Source of the DNA: Plakobranchus ocellatus
Taxonomy: Eukaryota; Mollusca; Gastropoda; Plakobranchidae
NCBI GenBank assembly: GCA_019648995.1
Contig: BLXT01004481.1
Coordinates: 630,154-694,153 of the forward strand
Direction of reading: 5' to 3'
Length of the DNA: 64,000 bases
Made by a program: the position numbers and the translations under genes. The stretch's first letter is position 1; each line of letters opens with the position of its first letter. This document shows positions 25,501-37,100 of the stretch, one piece after another. Under the pieces are notes generated by a model. That model was not told the DNA's origin. It saw only the letters and a list, made by a program, of their open reading frames with translations, and searched no databases.

Positions 25501-28500
25501 GGAAAATGCATATCATTAATAAAACACCTTGTACGGATAAGGTTAAATTGCCTGGATCAGCTGTGGTTGTTTTAATACTTATGAAAAAATTTTCTAATTT
25601 CTAGTGCTACAAACAACCGGCCAATGAGTACCAGTTAGTCCGAGAGAAGGCTGCATCACAGAAGAGAGATGTAGAGGTGGCTCTTACACGGTTCATTGCA
25701 AAAACTGGAGCTACACACTCTTTATTTAAAGATGATAAATCATCTTTTCCTTGTAAGTGCACAATTTTCTCTTGTTACATTTTCAAAAAGCCTTTTTATG
25801 AGCTAATCTAATGTAGAATTGTCAACTTGTTGAAAAAATCCATTTAAATTTTTTTACAAATAACAAGTAAGATTTCAAAAGTTCTATCTATGACTTCACA
25901 GGCTGTATAGTTGTTTTTTTTTTTTAATTTTAAGCCTTAAATTTATATCTCGCAGTGAAAAGAAATGGTATCGTTTAATGTGTTCCTGAATTCTACCTGA
26001 AAATGATGTTTTTGAAATCGCATTTAAACTACAAAATCCGTAATTTTTCCAATTTATGGTTGGCAGTACCCTCTATATTAAACTAAGTTTAGGGGTTGTA
26101 AAATAGAATAACCCAAAAAAATTAGTGTCGCTAATACTGCAACGAACTTTTCAAACTTATTACGTGTATGATGCTTTTGGCTAGACCTTTTCTTAAAAAA
26201 AAAAAAACGTAAAAGAATTCCCTGTCTTTGTGCATTCATCTTGCAGACTGATAAGTGGTCGGGGTGAGGTGGGGCCAAATCTATTGGTTTAGTGCATAGA
26301 TGTAAATCTTTCCGAGGCTTATTATCACTGACTGTTGAGTGTTGACAGTCAGCTACTTGCACTGAGCTGGCTTTTTCTTTTACAACAGATATATTTGGAA
26401 GGAAAGCAATGACATAAACTCCGATGGCAAATTTGAAATCAGCGACCTTGAATTCAGGGAATTATCCCTCCAGAATTGCAATTTTAATGGGGAAAAAACT
26501 TGGGGATGATTTTTTTTTGGACAGTTTTAACCTGTCAGCTTTATGTCAATGGTTTTAATTAAACTTAATTAGATGTTTTAGGCTAACTATATGTACAATG
26601 TCTTATAAGCCCAGAGGGGTTACCCTAATGTAGTGCTTTGCTTGGGCCAGTACATTGAACTCGGCATTAGCTTTGAGGCTCAGTGCGAGACTCTGATAGT
26701 GATTGACACTAGGCTCTAGCCATTCCCAGTCCTATGAGTGTGATAATAAGGAACTACCTATAGATCTAGAACCTAATATTCAATCAGGCCTGTGTATCCT
26801 TGATGAGTCTACGTTTCTTCAAAGTGACCAAAAGGAAATTGCTCTATGTAGAAGTTCCAGGTCATAAGAGATGACAGCATTGCTTTTGAAAAGAATGCAT
26901 TGAGGCATCTCTTTCCATAAGGATAGACTAGGTGATTGTTTACTGTACTTTTCTAATGGAGAAAAGCTAGTAAAATTGAATCCTTATGGCAACATTAAAA
27001 TCCATGACCCAAAATTAAACAAGTCATTGCAGTATGAGTAGAATGAATTTTAAGGATAATTTTTCTTTTCATGTGTTGTTATCAAGGACCTATCTGCTCA
27101 ACATTAAGGTAAACAGGTTGAAATATATGCATGGAGGATAAATTTATGTTAGGCACGTTGGCTTTGTGTTTTCATCAATTTCGACAGGAACTAATATCCT
27201 CTACACACACACACACAACCCCNNNNNNNNNNNNNNNNNNNNNNNNNNNNNNNCCTTTTTTTTTTCTCAAGGTACATCTCTATGATTTAAAGCACTTTGT
27301 AAATTGGTACTTAGTTCAATTTAGTTCTGTTCAATCAGCATCAGTTCCTGTCATAATCATGTTTGTTAATGTTACGCATTTTTTTGCCCTTGATGTTCTT
27401 CAAAAGTTTTTTCAAGGGTAGGCATGTCTGTCAGTAGGTTAGATTTAGTCCACAATTGGATGATATGGGAAAATAAATTCACTGAGTCATTTTATTCAGT
27501 CAATAGATCCAAACATAGTACCCACATAAATCCTAGAAAGTTGTTTTTAACAACTGGATCATCTTTATTAGTTATAGCTTTATAAGAGGAGATGTAGTAA
27601 AATTTCTTTTCCTTTATTTTGTCTTTTTAATGATTCTATATTTTACACTGCTGAGATACTGATTTTCATAGATTAAGGTAAAATGAATGCAAATTAAAAA
27701 CATTAAGCTTTTTTTTTTTGGTCCATGGTGGTTATATCCTGCTGGATATTTCCAGTTTCTTTCATTAAAATTTGGTTGCATAATTTTCTTGTTTTCTAAA
27801 ATTAGCCTTTGCTCCATATTTTTTTTTTATTTGTTCTTTTCTTTCAAACTGCCACACCCAATTCTTTTGTGGTGGCCCACCCAAAACAAAACACAGATCA
27901 AGTAAAATCAGGGCTGGTTCCCCCCAGTCTTGTGAATTTTCAACACCCTCAATATTGGAGACAATTTGTCAAGATCTCACATTATCTTTCTAGCCTTTTA
28001 AATTTGACAAAACCCAGTGATGCCGACAAAAATATATATCTGACTGCGTAATTGGGATTAAATTTCTACCAATCTTGCAGGAATGAAACTACAGTGCACT
28101 CCACTGAATTCAACATCTCACAATTCGATATATCCCTAAATTTGACGCACTTGAAAAAGTCCTAAACAATTTTCTCATAAACCTTAATAACATTTACAGA
28201 TTTTTTGCCCAAATCGACATACTGTTTGGCTTATTTATCTTAATTCAACAATTCCCGTCCTGTTTTCAGATCAAACTAAACCAAATTGCTTTTTGTCTGA
28301 CCACCTCTTGCAGTGAAATTAAAGTACCCCATAGCACAGACTATTCATTGTGATTGAGTCATTGTAAGGATGAATGATTGAGTCATTGTAGGGATGATGA
28401 GGTTTGGGATTTTGGCCGGGAAGGGGAGGGCTGCACATTAGAGGAAAGGTGGGGTACTAGGCTGAGCCCAGACAAAACATGGCAATATGTGGGATAAAAG

Positions 28501-29783
28501 CAGCAAGCATCAGCCGCTAGATACCACTCATGTGTGTGTGCTGGTGCGAGCGAGAAGATCATGTTAGCCTCTCTTTACATTTAATAATTAATACTATGGC
28601 AAAAGACCACTGGCCTCCCTCCCATCATACACACACACCCACACTCCTTTTTTTTTCTATAAAGCTTGTTTTTCTAACAATTCAACTTTCTTTTAATTTG
28701 ACATAAGTGGCCTGTCCTTTGATGCAGAATTATCTGGTGTGCACTGTATGTCAGTTCTTGATCAGCTTTTCTGAACTTTATCTTACCTTTTTATTACATT
28801 CCTTTTAGCTTTTCTGTTCCATGCATAGTTGTCCTCAGTATTTGCTATTGTAGTTCTAGACTAGGGTAAGTAGGACAAAAAGAAAAGGACTTTTACTATA
28901 TTCTGATACTGTGATAGCAGCTTCCATTTTCTTTAACTTCACTTTCTTACAGGATTCTAACCTTGAAAGGAGAAAAAAAGCTTTCATTCAAGTTTAGACA
29001 ACTTTCTATTTTTGCACAAAGTTGAGGCCAGTGATTAGCTTTTCTGTTCCATGCATAATTGTCCTCTGTGTTTGCTATTGTAGTTCTAGACTAGGACAAG
29101 AAGGACAATAGGAAAAGGACTTATGCTTTATTCTGATACTGTGATAGCAGCTACAATTTTCTTTAAGCTTCGCTTTCTTACAGGATTCTATCCTTGAAAG
29201 GAGAAAAACCACTTTCATTCAAGTTTAGACAACTTTTTTTTTTACACAAAGTTGAGGTCAGTGGAACAGTATAGAGTATAGACTTTGTAATTACTAACGA
29301 AGAGACCTGTTTTATGATGTGAGCTGACAAGATTCGGTATTCAACAATCTTGATTATTTCTTTCTTCTGTCTCATTTTATTTTCATTCATAACAGCTTGA
29401 AAACAGAGCCATGTCAAAAGTACACTATAATGAATTACTAGAGGAATTGAAAACAAACAAAAAAAATATTCAGTTTGACTAAATTTAATGAAGGATTACG
29501 TTTGCATTGTAACGAAACTCTTTTTTTTTTGTGCTTTGTTTTTATGCCAGTGATAGCATGCAAACCAACTCCAATGCCATCCTTGGCAGGCCTTTTGCCT
29601 GCAGATAGCCAAATAACTGACCAGGAGAAATCTGAATCTGACGGTTCTGTTAAGCTTAAGCAACAGGCCCAGAGTGTGCAAGAGATTGGAGCAGATGCAG
29701 GAGCAGACATGACACCTGATGCTGAAGCCATCGATAACCCTTACTTGATACCAGCAAAAATTGCCAAGTCCAAGTGGAGTTAG
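19574..29783 (+). CDS. TAF8: TAF8, TFIID subunit 8 (6 exons, complete, 273 aa)
   Basis: TAF8 is a histone-fold subunit of the TFIID general transcription factor; it pairs with TAF10 and bridges to TAF2. Exons: 19574-19727, 20181-20279, 20558-20620, 21283-21407, 25605-25752 and 29551-29783, with GT-AG borders and consistent phases, giving 273 residues plus TAG (human about 310). Residues about 20-85 form the histone fold (VSALLMEAGYQAA, LETLLEMTQ, YITEAGRSS, VMVSDVVMALVEMG). Residues about 129-147 contain HIPDHLPAFPDPHTYIKT, the TAF8 C-terminal signature, followed by EYQLVREKAASQKRDVE, ALTRFIAKTG and SLFKDD, nearly identical to human. The C-terminus keeps IDNPYLIPAKIAKSK, like the human IDNPYLRPVKKPK. 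The linker after the histone fold is shorter than in vertebrates. The start is the first ATG before the fold. Confidence 0.96.
22195..24620 (-). mobile_element. LINE copy C in TAF8 intron 4, endonuclease to 3' end, decayed
   Basis: The longest copy of the LINE family here. On the minus strand, at about 24600-24300, is the end of an AP-type endonuclease (VYAPTSVSADVEVEKFY-like, then MEDFEAKVGDERVEDVIGPS, parallel to the conserved GDFNAKVG block with the Asn replaced). A linker follows with KWINKEILNLMEERCKYKN, then RT blocks, then the C-terminal segment (LQFLGHKGLEHLAITGKIE at about 22360) and the terminal ATGTCTGTTCCAGACAAGG. The tail is a short (GAA)n. Several stops and shifts break it. A fold-back duplication lies at 22779-22865. 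Confidence 0.82.
22779..22865. repeat. 40-bp perfect inverted repeat with 7-nt loop inside LINE copy C
   Basis: The left arm is 22779-22818, the loop TATCTTT is 22819-22825 and the right arm is 22826-22865. The arms are exact reverse complements over 40 bases. In the other copies of this LINE the sequence after TTACATTC continues as AAAGACAGGCCC; here it turns back on itself, and the loop contains TCTTT, the complement of that AAAGA. It is a local fold-back copy, not part of the original element. Confidence 0.9.
25055..25550. mobile_element. TTAA-flanked MITE, copy 1, in TAF8 intron 4
   Basis: It begins TTAACCCTATCCGTACAT at 25055. Matching inverted ends occur twice on the right: CTTACGGATAGGGTTAA ending at 25464 and GTACGGATAAGGTTAA ending near 25550. 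Inside, GTACNGATA-like motifs recur at about 25305, 25365 and 25420, and GGGGTAA/TTACCCC pairs form small palindromes. There is no coding capacity. The TTAA flanks and CCCT start point to piggyBac kin. A second copy lies at 30578. Confidence 0.75.
27223..27253. other. Assembly gap (31 N) beside an (AC)n tract
   Basis: A run of N follows a short CACACACA microsatellite and precedes a T-run; the true length is unknown. It lies in TAF8 intron 5 and does not affect coding sequence. Confidence 0.99.
28092..28746. mobile_element. Tigger/pogo-like MITE in TAF8 intron 5
   Basis: The left end is CAGTGCACTCCACTGAATTC and the right end, reverse-complemented, is CAGTGCACACCAGATAATTC, each preceded by the TA dinucleotide (28090-28091 and 28747-28748). 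CAGTG-starting TIRs with a TA target duplication, and TIRs that resemble the larger Tigger at 35.7 kb, place it among Tc1/mariner-pogo derivatives. It has no open frame. Confidence 0.72.
28805..29263. repeat. Tandem duplication, two units of about 230 bp, in TAF8 intron 5
   Basis: Units 28805-29034 and 29035-29263 both begin TTAGCTTTTCTGTTCCATGC and both end GTTGAGGYCAGTG. They agree over most of their length with scattered substitutions, so the duplication is old rather than very recent. It lies in the 5'-to-3' run-up to the last TAF8 exon but leaves the acceptor untouched. Confidence 0.9.
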
Positions 29784-29817
29784 GGGAACTAAAGCTACTA
29801 AATTGTGATGAAGTGTA

Positions 29818-29823
29818 AATAAA
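29818..29823 (+). terminator. TAF8 polyadenylation signal AATAAA
   Basis: AATAAA lies 35 bases after the TAF8 stop codon, followed by a T/GT-rich stretch (TTTTTGTAGTTTTATTGG) suitable as a downstream element. Confidence 0.7.
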
Positions 29824-30577
29824 GTAGAAAGTATCTTGATTTTTGTAGTTTTATTGGTTTTTTTTGCTATTTTTATTTTTTTTTATGCTGATGGCATTAT
29901 CTATATCTCTCCACTCTTTTCTTTTTTTTTTCTAAAAATTTTACCCATTCGTTCATGTTCCTGATTTCAATGCAAACATGCATTTGTCTCTGTCTTTTCT
30001 CTGTTTCATCTTCTAAATTTTGTGGATCCCCCCACCCCACCCCGCTAGATTCTTTTAACTATTTCTCTTCCTCTTCTTCCTGTTATTTTCTTCATCTTTT
30101 ACTTCTTCCTTTCTACAAATATTACATCTTTATGTCACTGTGTCAAAGTAATATTTTGTTAAAGTAGCATTTTGCACAGCCCTTTTTACACCTATTCCAT
30201 TTATATGTTACCTTGCCAAAGTACTCAAAGTACCTGTGTTTCATAAAGCATTGTCTTCACAGCTATTTAAAATTTTTTTTTTTTTGTTTTCTTGCCAGAA
30301 TATAACTGATATCTTTGTTCTGGCATAGACTGTGTGCAGTGAAGCATGGCCTTCTGCTGGTCTGGCTTACGCAATGGTTTTGCCCTATTCTATCAAAATA
30401 CTATGCTTTGAACACAGTTTTTTTAATGTAGAAATAAAAATAACTCATAAAGATTAGGTATCATTATATACATCTTTAAAAGGACTTTACAACACATATT
30501 TTTAAAGTAGTATATATTTTGAGCAATGTATCTATTATGCTAAAAGTATACAAACAAACTTGTGCATCCCACACTAA

Positions 30578-31011
30578 TTAACCCTATTTGTACGTGTGGG
30601 GTAATTTTGTTATCCCAAGGCTTGTTTTTAACTTTAAAAATATTGAAAATGGGAATTTTTCTTTCAGCTTTGAAGTATTCCTCAAAAATTCAATTTGAAA
30701 TGATTACATAATAATGATTAACAGAAAATCAATATTGAACTGACCTGATGTCATTTCCGAAATCCTCCATTAGTTTTTACAATGTAAAGTATGGGGTGAT
30801 TTTGTTACTCCCGTATATAGCCATTTTTTTACTATATGCTATGGGGGCTTCATTACCCCACACGTACAGATAAGACTATATTGCTATTAAAATGTGGGCG
30901 CACTAAGTTACCCACGACGTACGGATACAATAATAAAACACCTCGTAAGGATAGGATTAAGAAGTCATTAATTAAGACAAATTTCCATTTCTATTGGGAA
31001 AATGTATATCA
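30578..31011. mobile_element. TTAA-flanked MITE, copy 2, downstream of TAF8
   Basis: It begins TTAACCCTATTTGTACGTGT and is collinear with the element at 25055, including the GGGGTAATTTTGTTAYCCC block and the motif TACAGATAAGACTATATTGC. The inner right terminus is AGGATTAA at 30953-30960. Similarity to copy 1 continues about 50 bases beyond it (to about 31011) and then ends abruptly, while copy 1 goes on to a second terminus. Confidence 0.75.
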
Positions 31012-31904
31012 AAATTATTTTGAAATGGTCATCATACTGCTTTCATTTAAATAACTTTTAGATTTTTGATTCATCTCAAAAAGAAGCCACTGGTTTGTGT
31101 TTATTGGCATACCTTTGCAAAACAATTGGGCTGATGTTAACATCAGATAATGCTATTAAGTAAAGCACTTAAGTGTCTCGTTAAGTCTTCTTGGATGAGA
31201 AAAAAAACTTGATCCCTTTAAATTGCAGTGTTAAGGAAAAGTTTGAGAGATAGCCATTCATTTGAAGGAAAACTGATTCCTCAGGGATGTTTCTGATGTT
31301 TCTGAACTACTTCCATATAACCTGTGAACGACCATGGTATCTCTATAGCTTTATATGGCTAAGCTAAGTAAAGAAAAGTTGCATGGGTATAAATTTTTTT
31401 TTCTACTTCTTTGAAGGTTTTTTTTCCCTACATTAGAGCAGATACTTTCTTTGATAGAAGGTTAAATGATGTTTAACTGTGATTGCTAGTGAAAAACCTG
31501 AAATATTTTTGCTGGTAGGCTCGCATTCCTATTTCATTACTTTATCTTAATTTGATTTTCTTCTTCAAATTTCTTAATTGTTTTTAAGTTTCTTATGTAC
31601 CTAGCAAATATATTAAGAGATAAAGCTACTCTATAATATCTTACCTGAGCTATATCTTGAGATTCCAGGAATGAAAAAAAAATAAGAATATAAGACCATT
31701 ATCTACACCAATTGAGAGAAAGGAAATCTCTTTTTGATTACGGAAGTAAATTAAACAAGCTGCTGCCAAAAACTGACTTAGTGTAAGCAAAATTTTGAAT
31801 TTGTAACAGAATAGTCACAATATGATAAACTTTCTTGATAGCTTATAAAAATTGTAAAACTCAATAACTAAGACTATATTTAGAACAGATATAGAATACA
31901 CTCA

Positions 31905-32420
31905 CTGCCATGCAAAAGTATTGACCATACATGTTTTCATTACCAAAATAAGGGTAATGAAAACACATGGTCATTATTTTTGTATGATAGTTAGTGTTGG
32001 ACAATAAACAAGGAAACAGAGAAAAAAAAAATAGAGGCACTAGAGATGTGGTTTATCAGAAGAATGATGAGGATAGATGTGGTTTATCAGAAGAATGATG
32101 AGGATATCAGAAACAGAAAAAAGTTCAATGAATTGATACTGAAAGAGGCTAAGCTTGAGCGATCACTAATTAAAACAATTAGACAGAGGCAATTACAGTT
32201 TTTAGGCTATGTTTGCCCACACAAGGGTTTAGAACACTTAGCAAGTGCTAGAAAGATTGAAGGCAGACGCAGCAGAGGCAGACAAAGAATAACTTTTATT
32301 GAGTCTTTAAGTCATGGGCAACAGGCAAGGGTAGCAACAACAACCTTATCAAGCTAACTAAGTATGGGTTTGAGCCAAGGAACATGATTGCCAATATCTG
32401 TTCCATACAAGGAAGAATAG
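31905..32420 (+). mobile_element. LINE copy D, 3' fragment with 5' fold-back
   Basis: Plus-strand remnant of the same LINE family. The frame at 32046-32357 gives MWFIRRMMRI, then a C-terminal block (RQRQLQFLGYVC, KGLEHLASARKIEGRRSRGR). The terminal sequence TTGCCAATATCTGTTCCA sits near 32400. At its 5' end is an imperfect inverted repeat (31912-31944 against 31953-31982). A 31-bp stretch beginning GATGTGGTTTATCAG is tandemly doubled near 32043-32105. Confidence 0.8.
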
Positions 32421-34154
32421 AATGCAGCAGAAAATTACAGGCGTTTTTTAAAATGCAAATAAATATTAAACTGCCCTATCTACAATGACAAAGCTTACAT
32501 TGCTTTACTATGGTATACTGTAAAAAGTCGCCATTAAGGGTAGAAATAAAAAAAATACTGTGTTGAGCGTGCAAAGCAACCAGGTGGAATTATCTCACTT
32601 CACTGAGCACAAAGCCTCAGATCTTGGGGTATCCTATGACACTGAGGGGCCTACAACCAAAATGCTGGTTTTTCTCCAGAATAAGCAGCTGTGTTGTGCA
32701 TTATTCTGTTGTTGATAATTACTATTGAGACTCGGGCACATCTAGGGAAAGATTTTACATTAACAGCACAAAACATTTTGGTTTTAAACAATTTTAACAA
32801 GCTCTTTAAAAGTTTTTGGTAGGTATGATTATGTATACAATGTTAGAATTTTTTTATCTGGCACGTTTGTTGACTTAGAACTTGGACAATACACAGAGGG
32901 TTGAATGAGACTGTCATTTTTGTCAAAGATCATACATGCACAAGCAGAGTGGCTTGCATCAAAAAAATTTGAATAAATAATTAGTATCCCTGAGCAAGGT
33001 AAAATTGTAAAAGTACTGAAAGGACATGACTTAAAATACTAAAACTTGGTTGGTAATTACAGGAACTCTTATTTGCCTCTAATTATCTCATAATTACAAG
33101 GTTTTCTTATTTCCAATAACATGAAGGAAAAAGCTCTACGAAATTAATTGATCCCATTAAAAATCAAGTTGTACAAAACAATAGATTTAACACAGTGGCA
33201 AAGACATTACCAAATGTCTGTTTGAAACGGTCTGAAGAGATGAGCAGTGTCACAGCTCTAACAGTAACATAGACACTCTGGTGAACTTTGTGAAAGCTCT
33301 TGTGTAGATCTTCAGTACCACTTAGTATTGTAGATTTTTACAATCAGCTCAAGATTTTGAAGAGGTTTGCCTTTTGCTGAGACAATTGAAGGGAAGGCGA
33401 CCACCAATTTATCAGAGCATATTAAAATAGTATCCAATTCCAAGTTCCATCCAATTGGCAGGACTCGTGTTTGCATGGTACTGTAGGCTTATTGTTAAGC
33501 TAGCCCACAACACTGTGACGCCCTGTGCAATTTCACCTCATCCGTAAATTACTTCTAATGTAGTCGGTCAAAATGTATGTTTCGATAAAAACTTTGGTCA
33601 AATTGCATTCAGAAAAAGTTCTTTGAGTGGATTGCTTTTTAGTTTGTTGCCCTTTCCAATTTTTAGTGTTCACCTCTGTGGGCATTATCTTGTACAGGTC
33701 AAGCACACCATTCCTTTGCAGTCCTTATTTTTTTTATGATTCTATACTTGGAGCTCCCATCTGGAAATCTTGGAGGACTTTAATGTTAAACAAAAGGTGC
33801 ATTTTAGCTCTGACTCACCAAAGTCTAGCTAATTGACAATTTGATCTAGACCTATAGCTCAAACTCAAAGCTCCCCATTATCAATACTACAGACCCCTAT
33901 TCCTATCTACTTTTTAAAAAAATTATTATTATTATTGTAATGAATAGTGTGATAAAGGGGCTTGATCGATCAAAAGTTATTCCCCATTCAGAATAAAGAA
34001 GGACCTAATCATTGCTGTAAGTGTAATTGGCTAATGCAGGCCACTTGAAGCATAGACATTTGTGTTATAAGAAATAAGATGTGCTGGTCAGTTTACCATC
34101 TGATTACATTTACAGAGTTGTGAAGTGATAGAATCAAAATTGGTTGCGTCTTGA
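32421..34154. other. Intergenic region between convergent TAF8 and CAMKMT; no feature recognised
   Basis: No conserved coding exon, transposon end or RNA gene was recognised here. The CAMKMT 3'UTR must occupy the right part, but no clear poly(A) signal (TTTATT on plus) was found close to the stop codon. Confidence 0.5.
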
Positions 34155-37100
34155 TCATCTTGACTCTGGAGTGACATCTCTAGACTGAGCTTTCTTTAAA
34201 ATCATCAGTAAAGGATAGTGGAGATTCTCATCGTATGTGTCAATAGCATCTTCCTTCAACTGAAAACGAAAATAGATGCAAACATTTATGAAAACAATGG
34301 ATTCCTCCACCAACAACCAAGACAATGAAAATTGTATAACATAGGAAGATCTAATTAAACAAAAAGTAAAAACTTTTTAAAAAGCTCTACTTGGCCTGTA
34401 GAGTTGAGATCTAGATCTAGATTCAACACAATCTTGGGGCCTTGTCTCTGTGTATCACATAATGAATCTTTCTGAAATCAACACAGCATCTATATCTAGT
34501 AAGGATTCCAGACTTGATTAAATGGTTAAAAATGGAAAATCCTGTGAGGCAATGTGAAAAAAAAAAAGCTGAATCTGACGGTTTGCGCAAAAGAAATCTG
34601 ACAAAATGAAGAAAATAAAACTAATGATTTATGCAATTGGCATGAACCACATGTCACACTATTTTAGTTGTGCTTATTTTCCGACCTCTTATTTTAAAAG
34701 TATGTAAAAGGAAAAGGAAAAACGTCAAATGATAGATTTATGAGCAAAATATGCACATTTTGTATTCTTTCTGATTGTATCATTAAGAGAAAAATTGTTT
34801 AAAAATGTCTTTGTTTGTGGACTCTTTTATTTGCACCATCTTACTCTTTCATTATCCAAGTTATAATAGTGCAAATCACATAATTTAACATTTAAGTGAC
34901 AGTCAGGTTGATGTTAAATGAAGAGAAAAGTTGAATTATGAGAACCGAGTATATTACATCATCTTTTTGCAAATACATGTACTCTCTTCACTCATGCACA
35001 ACTAAAAATCTCCAAGAAGATTGGTTTCAGAGGTTCCATATATGTAGCTAGGTAGGAAGACGTGATCACAATAATTGCTGTGTACTGAATGATTTCTCAG
35101 CAATCTTTGCTTAGTTAATTTTTTGGACTTTGAACCTACCCTAGCCCTAAGTTCTGTCAGTTTTATGTTGAAAGTGGCCAGGTACAATGTATCAAAGTTG
35201 AAATAGACCAAAACATTAGACCTGACTTTTTACCTGCCAATCTTTGGATTTCCAACAATAATTATCATTTGTTGCCCTCATAGTTACCCCTAAAATTGTT
35301 CAAAATATTGTCTTTTTGGCCCTCTGAAACCCTTAAGCAAGCATGACCCTGGCCTCTTCACCCCCCCAAATTTTCAGACAATGTCATTATAGGTCAGCAG
35401 ATACATATCTAAAAACATTTATTAAAAAAAAATTCAATTTAGACAGACATATTTGAGTCAAAGGACTATACCTGAAAGAAACACGAGATTAAACTAATCT
35501 TCGCTTAAAACCTTCAAATTGACTTTCCCCCTAGATCTGCAGCCTCCTGAAAGTCCCAGAGCCTCAGCCTTCGCAGAAGAAAAGTGGCTATAGGAAAAGG
35601 CCAGACCAGACACTTGACAGATCAATATGCACCAAGTGGGGCACAAAAAATGTTAAATAAAGAGAAATGAGTCTAGCCATGATTCAAATTAAGAAAAATG
35701 ATTCAGTGCACTTCGAATCCAACAAACTAGGACTCAAAGAACATCATGCTTTCATTCAACAAACAGTTATTCAAACAGAAAAAAAATCCCCTTTTTCTTC
35801 CCTTCTTTGATTCTCTTCAAATATCTTGCATCTAACGAACTAATCTCAGGCCCGTCTCAGATACAACGAACCACAAATGAGGGCAAGCTGACAATAAAAT
35901 GTTTTTCTAAATGGCTGTGAATAAATCTATTATTAGTTGACATAAGGTTCACTGTTGGTTGACAAGTAATACATTGATAAGTGTACTGTGCGAGTATCAA
36001 TATTGAAGGCTAAGAGTCTCCCTCTAGATCTTGTTTCATTCACTGAACAACACTAGACTAGTAGTGACAGCATGTCAGTTCTCAGTTATCAGTTTTGCAA
36101 ATCACAATTTTCACTTCGTGAAGACCAGACATGGCATCTTCAAGAGCGGTTGCTGGTGTGAAGAGAAAATGTCTCTCACATGAGACAAAATTGAAAATAA
36201 TTGAGGAAGTTGGAAAAAGAGCACAACTAAGGCTGACAAAGTAACATCTGCAGAGAACATGGCATCCCAAAAAGTTCACTATTGGCTTTTCTGAAAGATA
36301 AAGAGAAGATTCGAACAGCAGTTGAACAACGAACTTTGAAGCAAAAGCTTTTGCGCTGATCACCACTGGATGATTTTGTTGAGGCATTGCTCATCTAGTG
36401 CAAAAGGCTAGGAATGATAACATGTCTCTGTCTGGCCCAATTTTGTTAGAAAAAGCAGAGGAATTGGCCCACATTCTCAGGCATGTGGATCACCTAATCA
36501 GTAAAAAATGGCTAGATAGATTTAAGTGAGACACGGGATTGTCTTCAAAGTTGTAAGTGGAGAAGCAGTATCTGCAAATAACATTGACACATCAGAATGG
36601 GATACACAACGTGAGTTTATATTGAAAGATTATCAGCCCTGTGACATTTTCAATGCAGATGACACTGGATTGTTCTATAAATATCTGCTAAACAGATCAT
36701 TGGCTTTTCAAGGTGAAACCTGCACAGGACAAAAGATACCAAAAAGTAGGATTTAAATACTCTCTGCAGCCAATATGGATGGGAGCAAGAAACTGCCTCT
36801 CCTTTCAATTGGAAAATTTCAGAAGCCAAGATTTTTCAAGGGTATTGGTTTTCTCCCTGTTTCATACAAGTACAACAAGAAAGCCTGGATGACCACTAAA
36901 ATCTTTGAACAGTGGGTGAGAAAGCTTGACAGCACAGCTTTGATTTTAGATAACTGCAGCGCTCATCCTGAGGTCACCAATTTACGAGCCATAACAATTC
37001 TTTTTTTACTACCCAACACTACTTCCAACTGCAACCTTCTACCCAAGGGGTGATAAAAAGTTTTAAGTTTCAAGCTAGTAGAACAAAAGTACATTCAAGC

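Noticed and set aside
29438-29731. A 97-codon minus-strand frame opposite the last TAF8 exon
   Set aside because: It is the antisense shadow of the conserved TAF8 C-terminal exon and has no similarity of its own.
36082-36387. A 101-codon minus-strand frame at the start of the Tigger transposase
   Set aside because: It is the antisense shadow of the transposase N-terminus, which is recognisable on plus.
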